Notes under the pieces: model-generated
Database searches by the model: none
What the model saw: only the letters and a program-made list of their open reading frames with translations
What the model was told of the DNA's origin: nothing
Part shown: piece by piece, positions 44,335-52,441 of the stretch
How positions within the stretch are numbered: the first letter of the stretch is position 1
Layout of the letters: every line of letters begins with the position of its first letter
Program-made: the position numbers and the translations under genes
Assembly: GCA_963712175.1 (NCBI GenBank)
Contig: CAVQGZ010000004.1
Coordinates: forward strand, 744,001-808,000
From: CAVQGZ01 sp963712175
GTDB lineage: Bacteria; Actinomycetota; Actinomycetes; Jiangellales; Jiangellaceae
Direction: 5' to 3'
Length of the DNA stretch: 64,000 nucleotides

Positions 44335-46173
44335 TCAGTCCTCCCGCGACCGAAGGGCCGCTGTAGACCTCCGCAGCCGACCCGACAGCAGCTGGGCCAG
44401 CGCCAGCACGACTGCCTCGTACACCTCGCGGTGCTCGTCCCGCAGGGCCCGCACCGCCTCGGCGTCCAACAACCGCAGCAACGCAGGAGTCTCGGTCACG
44501 ACTCGAGCCGAGCGCGGGCGCTGGTCCACCATGGACATCTCGCCGAGGACACCACCTGCGCCGACACCGCTCACCCGGCGCCATCGCCCGCGCGGTGTGC
44601 GCACCAGCACGGACGCCTCTCCGGTGCTGATCCACACGAGTCCGTCCGGGGGGGATCCCGCCTCGAGGACGATCGTGCCGGCAGGGACGACCTTCGACAC
44701 CAGTCGGGAGGCCAGGATCTCGCGGTGGCTCGGCGAGAGGACGCCGAGCACTTCGTGCTCCTCGATCGGCGTCGCTGCGTCAGGAAGGCCGCCCGTGCGC
44801 CCGTGTCGAACCAGGATCCGGTCCTCGACGGCGGCGAGCGCCTGATCGAGGTCGGTGTACTGCTCGACGCGGTTGCCGCCCACACGCGCCTCGGAGCGTG
44901 GTCGCGCCGCCACGGGGTCGACCACAGCGACCGTGGCTCCGGCGCTGGCGAGGTCGTCGAGGGCGTCGTCGAGAACCGACACCGCCTGGCGGTGGACGCT
45001 GCTCACGTGTGACAGGTCCAGGACGAGCGACCAGTGAGCCCCGTCGGCGTCCGCCTCGGCCGCCTCGAGGAGCCGATGGGTCAGCGACTCGACCGCCAGG
45101 TCGTGCAGCGACCCCTGGAGCTCGAGCACCTGTATCCGGTGGGCCTCGCTGTCCAGCACGGCAGCGTGATCGGTACTGCGTGCGGCGACGGAGCGGGCAG
45201 CCAGTCCATTTGTCCAGCGGCGGATCGGTGATGCCGAGGCGCCCACGGGGGTGAACAGGTGCAGGCCCAGGTCGTGCGAGAGCTCTTGGGCCGCCAGAAC
45301 TCCACGCACGCTGTTGCCCTGCGGGTCCAGCGGTGGGCTGAACACACCCAGCCCGAACTGGCCCGGCAACACGGCCAAGACGCCACCGGAGACCCCGCTC
45401 TTGGCGGGCAGTCCGACCCTGAACAGCCAGGTCCCAGCGGCGTCGTACATGCCGCATGTGGCCATGACGCTGAGCGTCGGCCCCACGACAGATGGCGGCA
45501 CCACCCGCTCGCCAGTCTTCGGGTTCGCTCCGCCGCTGGCGAGCGTGGCAGCCATGACAGCGAGGTCGTTGCTGGTCACCCGAATGGAGCACTGGGCGAA
45601 GTACACCGCCAGCGCGTCCTCGACGGGCAGGCTGAGGGCTCCTGCGCCCTGCATGAGGTAGGCGAGCGCCCGATTGCGGTCACCGGTCTGCGCCTCGGAC
45701 CGGTAGACGTCGTCGTCGATCTCCAGGGAGCGACCGGCGAACGCGGACAACCCGTCGACGATGCGCCGCGTCTTCTGCTCGACTGTCGAGCCGGACACCA
45801 GGCAGGCTGACTCGATCGCGCCGGCGTTCACCATCGGGTTCAGCGGCCGTCCGGTTCCGGCCTCGAGCGTGACGGCGTTGAAAGCATCCCCCGTGGGTTC
45901 GGTCCCCACGCGGCTAAGAACGGTGTCGAGCCCGGAGTCGGCCAGCGCCAGCGCGTACACGAAGGGCTTCGAGACGGACTGGATCGTGACCTCGTCGCTC
46001 ACGCTCCCCGCGTCGTAGTCGCGGCCCTCCACGGTGACCAGCGACAACGCGAACATCGCGGGGTCAGCCTTGGCCAGTGCCGGGATGTAGTCAGCCACCT
46101 GGCCATCCGTGACCGGCGCCAGGCGGGCGTGCAGCGCGGTGAGCCGGGCCGCCAGAGGGTGAGTCAGGGGCAC
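44335..46173 (-). CDS. glsA: glutaminase A fused to STAS and cyclic-nucleotide-binding domains
   Basis: 612 residues in three parts. Residues about 1-310 are a serine-type glutaminase (glutamine to glutamate plus ammonia) with the SxxK motif QSVSKPF (Ser66, Lys69), the NPMVNAGAI segment and GLPAKSGVSGG. About 345-455 is a STAS-like domain (RIQVLELQGSLHDLAVE, LVLDLSHVSSVHR). About 490-600 is a cNMP-binding fold (SRLVSKVVPAGTIVLEAGSPPDGLVWI, GEMSMVDQRPRSARVV), ending in a helical tail. The fusion suggests allosteric control of glutaminase by a nucleotide or a partner. GTG 46173 is where glutaminase similarity begins. Confidence 0.85.
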   Translation of the reverse strand: MPLTHPLAARLTALHARLAPVTDGQVADYIPALAKADPAMFALSLVTVEGRDYDAGSVSDEVTIQSVSKPFVYALALADSGLDTVLSRVGTEPTGDAFNAVTLEAGTGRPLNPMVNAGAIESACLVSGSTVEQKTRRIVDGLSAFAGRSLEIDDDVYRSEAQTGDRNRALAYLMQGAGALSLPVEDALAVYFAQCSIRVTSNDLAVMAATLASGGANPKTGERVVPPSVVGPTLSVMATCGMYDAAGTWLFRVGLPAKSGVSGGVLAVLPGQFGLGVFSPPLDPQGNSVRGVLAAQELSHDLGLHLFTPVGASASPIRRWTNGLAARSVAARSTDHAAVLDSEAHRIQVLELQGSLHDLAVESLTHRLLEAAEADADGAHWSLVLDLSHVSSVHRQAVSVLDDALDDLASAGATVAVVDPVAARPRSEARVGGNRVEQYTDLDQALAAVEDRILVRHGRTGGLPDAATPIEEHEVLGVLSPSHREILASRLVSKVVPAGTIVLEAGSPPDGLVWISTGEASVLVRTPRGRWRRVSGVGAGGVLGEMSMVDQRPRSARVVTETPALLRLLDAEAVRALRDEHREVYEAVVLALAQLLSGRLRRSTAALRSRED

Positions 46174-46291
46174 GGGGGTATCGCAGCACCCCTGTGTGTC
46201 GAACGTGTTGCGCGGCAGCGTCACCTGGTCACGGCATCGGTCGCGACCGCGGGGTTGTGCCTCGTACAGCCCGAGCGTGCACGATGGTGCC

Positions 46292-47326
46292 ATGGAGTAC
46301 CGAGCGTTGGGCTGGTCCGGCTGTGCGGTGTCGTCGTACGCGCTGGGCACGATGACATTTGGGGCCGAGACGGACGAGACCGGCTCGTTCGAGATGCTCG
46401 ACACGTTCGTCGAGGCGGGCGGGACGTTCGTGGACACCGCGGACGTGTACGCGAGCGGAGCGAGCGAGCAGATCATCGGCCGGTGGTTGGCCGAGCGCCC
46501 GTCCGACGTGACCGACCGCATCGTCCTTGCGACCAAGGCCCGCTTCCCGATGGGGCCCGACGTGAACGACGCGGGGCTGTCGCGCCGGCATCTGCGCCGC
46601 GCCCTGCACGCGTCGCTGGCTCGCCTGGACGTCGAGCACATCGACCTGTACCAGGCGCATGCATGGGACCCGCTCACGCCACTGGAGGAGACGGTGGCGG
46701 AGTTCGCAGATGCGATCTCGGCCGGGCTCATCAGCTACTGGGGTCTGTCGAACATGACCGGATGGCAAGTTGCGGCTGTCTGCGGCGTCGCGGACTCGCT
46801 GGGAGCCCCTCGGCCGGTGACCCTCCAGCCGCAGTACAACCTTCTTGCCCGAGAGGTCGAGTGGGAGATCGTCCCGTCGTGCGAGCACCACCGACTCGGG
46901 CTGCTTCCGTGGTCCCCGCTGGGCGGCGGCTGGCTCACCGGCAAGTACGAGCGCGACGCCCGGCCTGAGGGCACGACGCGCCTGGGCGAGAACCCCGAGC
47001 GCGGCGTCGAGGCGTACGACCGGCGCGCAGGCCACCAGCGAACATGGGACGTTCTGGAGGAGCTGGCGGGGGCCGCCGACACCCATGCGACGTCGATGGG
47101 GGCGATCGCCCTCGCATGGCTGCACGAGCGGCCATCCGTGACGTCGATCATTCTCGGCGCTCGGACGGTGGAGCAGCTCGAGGCGAACCTGTCTGCCGTC
47201 GATGTGCGGCTGACGCCACCGGAGATCGCCCGGCTGGACTCCGTGAGCGACCCGGATCCGGCGGACTACCCCTACGGAGGTCCCGGCCGAGACCAGCGAT
47301 GGCGCGCACTCCCGTCAGGGTCGTGA
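46292..47326 (+). CDS. aldo/keto reductase
   Basis: 344-residue NADPH-dependent (beta/alpha)8 reductase. The catalytic tetrad region is visible: FVDTADVYASGASEQIIG (Asp, Tyr), LATKARFPMG (Lys) and IDLYQAHAWDP (His), then ISYWGLSNMTGW and the cofactor loop LLPWSPLGGGWLTGKY. The substrate is unknown. ATG 46292 has CACGAT 6 nt upstream, a possible -10. It is divergent from the glutaminase gene. Confidence 0.9.
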   Translation: MEYRALGWSGCAVSSYALGTMTFGAETDETGSFEMLDTFVEAGGTFVDTADVYASGASEQIIGRWLAERPSDVTDRIVLATKARFPMGPDVNDAGLSRRHLRRALHASLARLDVEHIDLYQAHAWDPLTPLEETVAEFADAISAGLISYWGLSNMTGWQVAAVCGVADSLGAPRPVTLQPQYNLLAREVEWEIVPSCEHHRLGLLPWSPLGGGWLTGKYERDARPEGTTRLGENPERGVEAYDRRAGHQRTWDVLEELAGAADTHATSMGAIALAWLHERPSVTSIILGARTVEQLEANLSAVDVRLTPPEIARLDSVSDPDPADYPYGGPGRDQRWRALPSGS

Positions 47327-47426
47327 CCGCGGGTGTCGGCGACGGCCACGCACGTCCGGGGTCGACATGTCGCAGATACCGACCTTTGGCCATCGACGGC
47401 GGGACTTCATCGCCGTAGCGTGAGGT

Positions 47427-47810
47427 GTGAGCAGATCCACGTCGAGAATGCCCCCACGCCAACGCCGGGCTGCCGAGTCCCTCGCCAGAGCTGCGCGGCC
47501 CGCCGACGACCGCCTGCTGGCTGTGCAGTGCGCCAACGGGCACCACGTCGCCGGAGTGTTCACCACCGCCGAGGGGGCGGTGGTCCAGGCTGCCGCGGGA
47601 CGCCACTCGCACGGGCACCGCGACCGCGTCGACACCCCCCACGGGTCGCAGAGCAGCGCCCCGTGGACGGACTTCCTCGACGCGGGCGGCCTCGCCGATG
47701 ACACGCTGCCCGCATGGTGCGAGTGCGGCCCGTGGTCGCTCTCACGCAACGCCATGACCAGCTGGATCAAGGCCGGCGAGCGCAGGGTGGTTCTCGAGTC
47801 GAAGGCGTGA
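47427..47810 (+). CDS. small Cys/His-containing protein, function unknown
   Basis: 127 residues. The N-terminal 25 are very basic (Arg/Ser-rich). The middle contains CANGHHVAGVF and HSHGHRDRVDTPHG, the C-terminal part AWCECGPWSLSRNAMTSWI. The Cys and His residues could form a zinc site. I do not recognise the family. TAGCGT lies 5 nt before GTG 47427. It ends 3 nt before the acyltransferase ATG. Confidence 0.6.
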   Translation: MSRSTSRMPPRQRRAAESLARAARPADDRLLAVQCANGHHVAGVFTTAEGAVVQAAAGRHSHGHRDRVDTPHGSQSSAPWTDFLDAGGLADDTLPAWCECGPWSLSRNAMTSWIKAGERRVVLESKA

Positions 47811-47813
47811 ACG

Positions 47814-49295
47814 ATGGGTCGCCCCCGTGACCGGTTCGTGGATGTGGTGCGGGCCGGCAGCATCCTGGGGGTCGTCCTGGGCCACTGGTTGGTGGCCGAC
47901 GTGCGCTGGGACGGTGCCGGGGTCGTCGAGTCGAGCGTTCTCACCGTCGAGCCGTCGCTCTGGCCGCTGACCTGGCTCGTCCTGGTCATCCCACTCTTCT
48001 TCTTCGTCGGGGGCTTCTCGAACGCACGCAGCTGGACCAGCGCGCAGTCGCGGGGCGAGGGCTACGCAGCGTTCGTCGACCGGCGGACCCACCGGATACT
48101 GGCCCCGCTCCTCGTGTTCCTCGTGGTCGTCGGTGCTGCCGGCGTCGCCGTCGCCCACCTCGGTGGACTGGGCGTCGACCGCGCTTCCGGCATCGTGCTC
48201 CAGCCCCTGTGGTTCCTCGGCATCTACGTCCTGGCTGTGGCCTTCACACCGCTCACGCTTCGCTGGCACAAGCGGTGGGGGCTGGGTGTTCCCGTCGCGC
48301 TGCTGGTCACGGCGGTCTGCTGTGACCTGCTGGCACTCGGCGCGGGCTGGACGGGGTTCGGGTACGTCAATGCGGTCGTGATCTGGATGCTGGTGCACCA
48401 GCTGGGGTTCTTCTACGCCGACGGGCGCTTCACCAGGCCCGTCGCGGGGACCCTTGCGGTCCTCGGCTGGCTGCTGGCGCTGGTGCTGACCCAGGTCCCG
48501 AGCCTGCCCTACTCCTCGTTCATGGTCGGGGTTCCCGGTGGTGACCAGGGCAACATGCACCCCCCGACCCTTGCCGCCTTGTCCCTTGGCCTGGCAGGGG
48601 TGGCAACAGCCGTTCTTCTCAAGCCCCTGATCCAGCGGGTGGCTGCCCACGACGCAGTCTGGCGAGTTGTCGTGGTGCTCAACCTGTCCGTCATGACCCT
48701 CTACCTGTGGCACGAGACGGCACTGGTGGTGGCGGCCCGACTGGTGCTCCCACTTGGCTACCCGACGCCGGATGTCGGTTCGGCAGCGTGGTGGATGGCT
48801 CACACCGCGTGGTTGCTCGTCCCCACCATGGTTCTCGTCGGACTCGTTGCGGTGTTCGGCCGTGCCGAACGCCGTCCACCTCCTCGCCCGGCGCCAGACA
48901 CGGCGTTGACTCGTTGGACCGCGGCGGTGGGCGTCGGGTTGCTCGCGGTGGGTGTGCTGGCGCTGGCCGGGTCCGACGTCACTACGCCCTTCGCCCGCGG
49001 GGCTGGCCTGGGACCGGTCAGCGCATCGGTGGCGCTGGGGTCGCTTCTGACAGCATGCGCCGCCTGGGTCCTGTCATCGATGCGACACGGGGACGCGTCC
49101 ACCGGGCGTTCCCTGCTGGGTTCAGCCGTGCTGCTGACGGCAGGCGCTGTGGGCTTCGCCCTTGGTGCCGGCCCGTTCCCGGTCGGGCGTGGATCAGCGT
49201 GGACGCTTGCGGCGGCAGCGCTGCTCGTGGTGGCCGTGTCTTCGTCGGCCCGACCTCGAGGCGTTCGACCGATGAGCACCGCCCGCGCGCCGTAG
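47814..49295 (+). CDS. acyltransferase 3 family membrane protein
   Basis: 493 residues with ten or more hydrophobic helices. The opening RDRFVDVVRAGSILGVVLGHW contains the Arg/His pattern of acyltransferase family 3; FFFVGGFSNARSW and LYLWHETALVVAARL are also typical. Such enzymes transfer acyl groups to sugars or envelope glycans on the outer side. The C-terminal 150 residues add four further helices of no known role. The gene may be co-transcribed with the small protein just upstream. Confidence 0.82.
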   Translation: MGRPRDRFVDVVRAGSILGVVLGHWLVADVRWDGAGVVESSVLTVEPSLWPLTWLVLVIPLFFFVGGFSNARSWTSAQSRGEGYAAFVDRRTHRILAPLLVFLVVVGAAGVAVAHLGGLGVDRASGIVLQPLWFLGIYVLAVAFTPLTLRWHKRWGLGVPVALLVTAVCCDLLALGAGWTGFGYVNAVVIWMLVHQLGFFYADGRFTRPVAGTLAVLGWLLALVLTQVPSLPYSSFMVGVPGGDQGNMHPPTLAALSLGLAGVATAVLLKPLIQRVAAHDAVWRVVVVLNLSVMTLYLWHETALVVAARLVLPLGYPTPDVGSAAWWMAHTAWLLVPTMVLVGLVAVFGRAERRPPPRPAPDTALTRWTAAVGVGLLAVGVLALAGSDVTTPFARGAGLGPVSASVALGSLLTACAAWVLSSMRHGDASTGRSLLGSAVLLTAGAVGFALGAGPFPVGRGSAWTLAAAALLVVAVSSSARPRGVRPMSTARAP

Positions 49296-49400
49296 ATAGG
49301 GCATGGGCAGGGCGGCTATGGTCACGGACGAATCCACCCGTCATCCCGGTGCGCGCCCCCGGCGACTGTCCGTGCGTGCCTGTCAGCAGAAGGGACGTTC

Positions 49401-50939
49401 ATGAACCTGGCCGAGAACCTGGTGCGAACTGCGGAGGCCCACGCGAGCCGACCGGCTGTCAAGCTCGACGATGCCGTCGTGCCGTACGGCGTCCTGGCCA
49501 ACGCGGCGTCGCGGGTGGCGGGCTGGCTCGGCGAGCTCGGCGTCCGGCCAGGCGATCGGGTGGGTGTGAGCCTGCCGAACATCCCGCAGATGCCCATCAT
49601 CTACTACGGGATCCTGTGGGCAGGCGGGGTGGTCGTGCCCATGAACCCGTTGTACAAGGGTCGTGAGTTCGCGTACGTGCTCTCTGACGCCGACGCCAAG
49701 GCGTTCTTCGCCTGGGATGGCGTGGGCGAGGAGGCCAGCAAGGGCGCCGCGGATGCGGGTGTGGAATACGTGTCGGTCAGCGCGACGGAGTTCGTGGGTG
49801 AGCTCATGACCCATGAGCCCGGTGCCTTCATCGACCGCGACGCCGAGGACACCGCGGTCGTGCTGTACACGTCCGGCACCACCGGGTCCCCCAAGGGCGC
49901 CGAGCTGACGCACACGAACATGAGCCGCAACGCAGAGATCAGCGTCGGCCTGGTCAACACCGGCCCCGACGACATCATCTTCGGAGGGCTCCCGCTGTTC
50001 CACTCCTTCGGGCAGACGGTGGGCATGAACGCAGCCGTTCTGGCCGGCGCGACGATGACGCTGATCCCGCGGTTCGAGCCGACCAAGGCGTTGGAGATCC
50101 TTGAGCGCGACAAGGTGACGATCATGCTGGGCGTGCCCACCATGTACGTGGCTCTGCTCCAGCACCCCGACAAGGCCGACTACGACCTGTCCAGCCTGCG
50201 CATCTGCGCCTCGGGAGGCGCATCCCTCCCCGTCGAGGTGCTGCGCGGCTTCGAGGCGGCCTTCGGAGCTGTGATCCTGGAGGGGTACGGACTCTCGGAG
50301 ACCTCACCGGTGGCGTCCTTCAACCACGCTGACCGGGAGCGCAAGCCGGGCTCGATCGGCCAGCCGGTGGACGGCGTGGAGTTCATGCTCATCGACGACG
50401 ACTGGAACGAGGTCACCGAGATCGGTGAGATCGGCGAGATCGCCATCAAGGGCCACAACGTGATGAAGGGCTACCTCGGCAACCCGGAGGCGACTGCCTG
50501 GGCGATCCACGACGGATGGTTCCGAACGGGCGACCTGGCCCGACGTGACGAGGAGAACTACTACTTCATCGTCGACCGCGCGAAGGACATGATCATCCGT
50601 GGTGGGTACAACGTCTACCCGCGTGAGGTCGAGGAGGTGCTCTACGAGCACCCGGCCGTCGCCACTGCAGCCGTCGTGGGAATCCCGCATGCGTCGCTGG
50701 GGGAGGAGGTCGCCGCCGCGATCACCCTCAAGCCGGGCGCGTCGGCCACCGAGGAGGAGCTGCGCGATTTCGCCAAGGAGCGGGTCGCTGCCTACAAGTA
50801 CCCCAGAGTGGTCTGGGTCACCTCCGAGCTGCCGATGGGACCGACCGGCAAGATCCTGAAGCGTGAGATCGACATCCCGACTCCGGCTGCGACGAGCGGC
50901 GACGAGTTTCCGACGCAAACGCTTCCCGACCCCTCCTGA
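49401..50939 (+). CDS. long-chain fatty-acid-CoA ligase (ANL superfamily)
   Basis: 512-residue AMP-forming acyl-CoA synthetase. Motifs are the P-loop YTSGTTGSPKGAELTH, ILEGYGLSETSPVASF, DGWFRTGDLARRDEENYYFIVDR (split here as WFRTGDLA and FIVDRAKDMI), and the catalytic Lys in GPTGKILKREI. The chain length of its substrate is not visible. ATG 49401 has AGAAGGGA upstream. It likely feeds beta-oxidation or lipid storage. Confidence 0.9.
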   Translation: MNLAENLVRTAEAHASRPAVKLDDAVVPYGVLANAASRVAGWLGELGVRPGDRVGVSLPNIPQMPIIYYGILWAGGVVVPMNPLYKGREFAYVLSDADAKAFFAWDGVGEEASKGAADAGVEYVSVSATEFVGELMTHEPGAFIDRDAEDTAVVLYTSGTTGSPKGAELTHTNMSRNAEISVGLVNTGPDDIIFGGLPLFHSFGQTVGMNAAVLAGATMTLIPRFEPTKALEILERDKVTIMLGVPTMYVALLQHPDKADYDLSSLRICASGGASLPVEVLRGFEAAFGAVILEGYGLSETSPVASFNHADRERKPGSIGQPVDGVEFMLIDDDWNEVTEIGEIGEIAIKGHNVMKGYLGNPEATAWAIHDGWFRTGDLARRDEENYYFIVDRAKDMIIRGGYNVYPREVEEVLYEHPAVATAAVVGIPHASLGEEVAAAITLKPGASATEEELRDFAKERVAAYKYPRVVWVTSELPMGPTGKILKREIDIPTPAATSGDEFPTQTLPDPS

Positions 50940-50992
50940 TCGCTCGCTAGCCTGTCGGATGCCCGTCTGACATCGGCGGTGGAGAGGCAGCC

Positions 50993-51853
50993 GTGAGCCA
51001 GCAGACCGATCAGCTCTTCCCTGGCAAGACGTTCATCAGCACGGTCTTGGAGACCCTCGACACCAAGACCCGGATGAGTGGCGACCTGCTGCGCGTGTAC
51101 CTGATGCGTGCCGCGATGGCGGGCATCATCATCGGCATCTTCTACGCCACGAACTACGCGATCGTGGCGGCCTTCGAGCAGGTGAGCACGGGGGCCAGCA
51201 CTCTGTTCCCGATCGGACGACTCGTCGGCGCGACCGCGTTCGGGTTCGCGCTGGCGTTCATCTACTACACGAAGTCCGAGCTTCTCACGTCGAACATGAT
51301 GATCACCTCGATCGGCGCCTACTACCACCGCATTCGGTGGTCCAAAGCCGGTCGGCTCATGTTCTTCTGCTACATCGGCAACGTGGTCGGGGGCTTCTTC
51401 GTCGCCGGTCTGCTGAGCGTGTCAAGCATCATCGACGGACCGGTGCTCGAAGAGATGGAGCACTCGGTCGAGACGAAGCTCGGCTACGTCACGGAGGGCG
51501 CCGCAGGATGGGGAGACCTGTTCGTCCGGGCGATCCTCTGCAACTTCATGATCAACCTGGCGATGCTTCTCGTCTACAACGGCCTCATCAAGGAGGACAT
51601 CACCAAGGTGCTGGTGATGGTCGTCTCGGTCTTCATCTTCGCGTTCCTGGGCTTCGAGCACTCCGTGGCCAACACAGTGCTGTTCAGCATCGTCGGCTTG
51701 CAGGACGGGATCGCCATGGCGCCGGCGCTGGGCAACATCGCGATCGCCTTGGCGGGCAACTTCGTCGGAGGCGGGCTGCTGATCGGGGTGTACTACGCCT
51801 ACGTCAACGACGACGCCCGGTATCGGCGAGCCCACCCGGAGGTCGTCGACTAG
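50993..51853 (+). CDS. formate/nitrite transporter family channel
   Basis: 286-residue channel of the FNT family with six membrane helices, from LMRAAMAGIIIGIFYA to a final AGNFVGGGLLIGVYYAYV. The conserved KSELLTSNMM loop and GFEHSVANTVLF (pore His) are present. The substrate is formate, nitrite or hydrosulfide. The N-terminal 30 residues are soluble. GTG 50993 has GGAGAGG upstream. It is convergent with the thioredoxin gene, 6 bp away. Confidence 0.9.
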   Translation: MSQQTDQLFPGKTFISTVLETLDTKTRMSGDLLRVYLMRAAMAGIIIGIFYATNYAIVAAFEQVSTGASTLFPIGRLVGATAFGFALAFIYYTKSELLTSNMMITSIGAYYHRIRWSKAGRLMFFCYIGNVVGGFFVAGLLSVSSIIDGPVLEEMEHSVETKLGYVTEGAAGWGDLFVRAILCNFMINLAMLLVYNGLIKEDITKVLVMVVSVFIFAFLGFEHSVANTVLFSIVGLQDGIAMAPALGNIAIALAGNFVGGGLLIGVYYAYVNDDARYRRAHPEVVD

Positions 51854-51859
51854 CGGGGG

Positions 51860-52285
51860 TCAGAGCGACCGTCGCACCCAGGCGTCGAGTGCGGGCTCGG
51901 GGATGGCCCCGACCTGTCGATCGGCCACCCGCCCGTCCTTCATCAGCAGCAGCGTGGGAATGCTCATCGCCTGGAACCGTGACGCGGTCTGGGGTGAATC
52001 GTCGACGTTGACCTTGGCGACCTTGAGACGACCCGGGTACTTGGCTGCCATCCGCTCGACAGCGGGGGAGACCATTCGACAGGGCCCGCACCACGGGGCC
52101 CACAGGTCAACCAGTACCGGCACAGTGGAGGCGTCGACGATCGAGCCGAAGGTTGAGTCGTCGGCCTCGGTGAGCCAGGGGAGGGCCTGCTTGCACGATG
52201 CGCATCTGGGCTTGCCCGGGGCAGCGGCGGGAACCCGGTTCTTGGTGCCGCAGGACTCGCACTGAACTACTCGTCCGGTCTTCAC
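51860..52285 (-). CDS. thioredoxin with N-terminal zinc ribbon (thioredoxin 2 type)
   Basis: 141-residue cytoplasmic dithiol reductase. The N terminus has a zinc ribbon with CESCG and CASCK pairs, then the thioredoxin fold with the active site WAPWCGPCRM and cis-Pro loop AMSIPTLLLM. This is the TrxC type, often induced by oxidative stress. GTG 52285 starts right before the zinc ribbon; the frame is open upstream but without similarity. Confidence 0.9.
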   Translation of the reverse strand: MKTGRVVQCESCGTKNRVPAAAPGKPRCASCKQALPWLTEADDSTFGSIVDASTVPVLVDLWAPWCGPCRMVSPAVERMAAKYPGRLKVAKVNVDDSPQTASRFQAMSIPTLLLMKDGRVADRQVGAIPEPALDAWVRRSL

Positions 52286-52441
52286 CCCGCCATCATCCCC
52301 CGTGGGATCAGCCCGGTCCCTCAGATGAGGTGATCGCCGCCCAGGCGGGATGGTTTCGTTGTCACGGTGTGGCGAGCGCTCCTGCCGGCGTTCTGACCGA
52401 CCCCCAGTCACCGGGACGGGAACAAGCCAGCCGTTCGCCCC

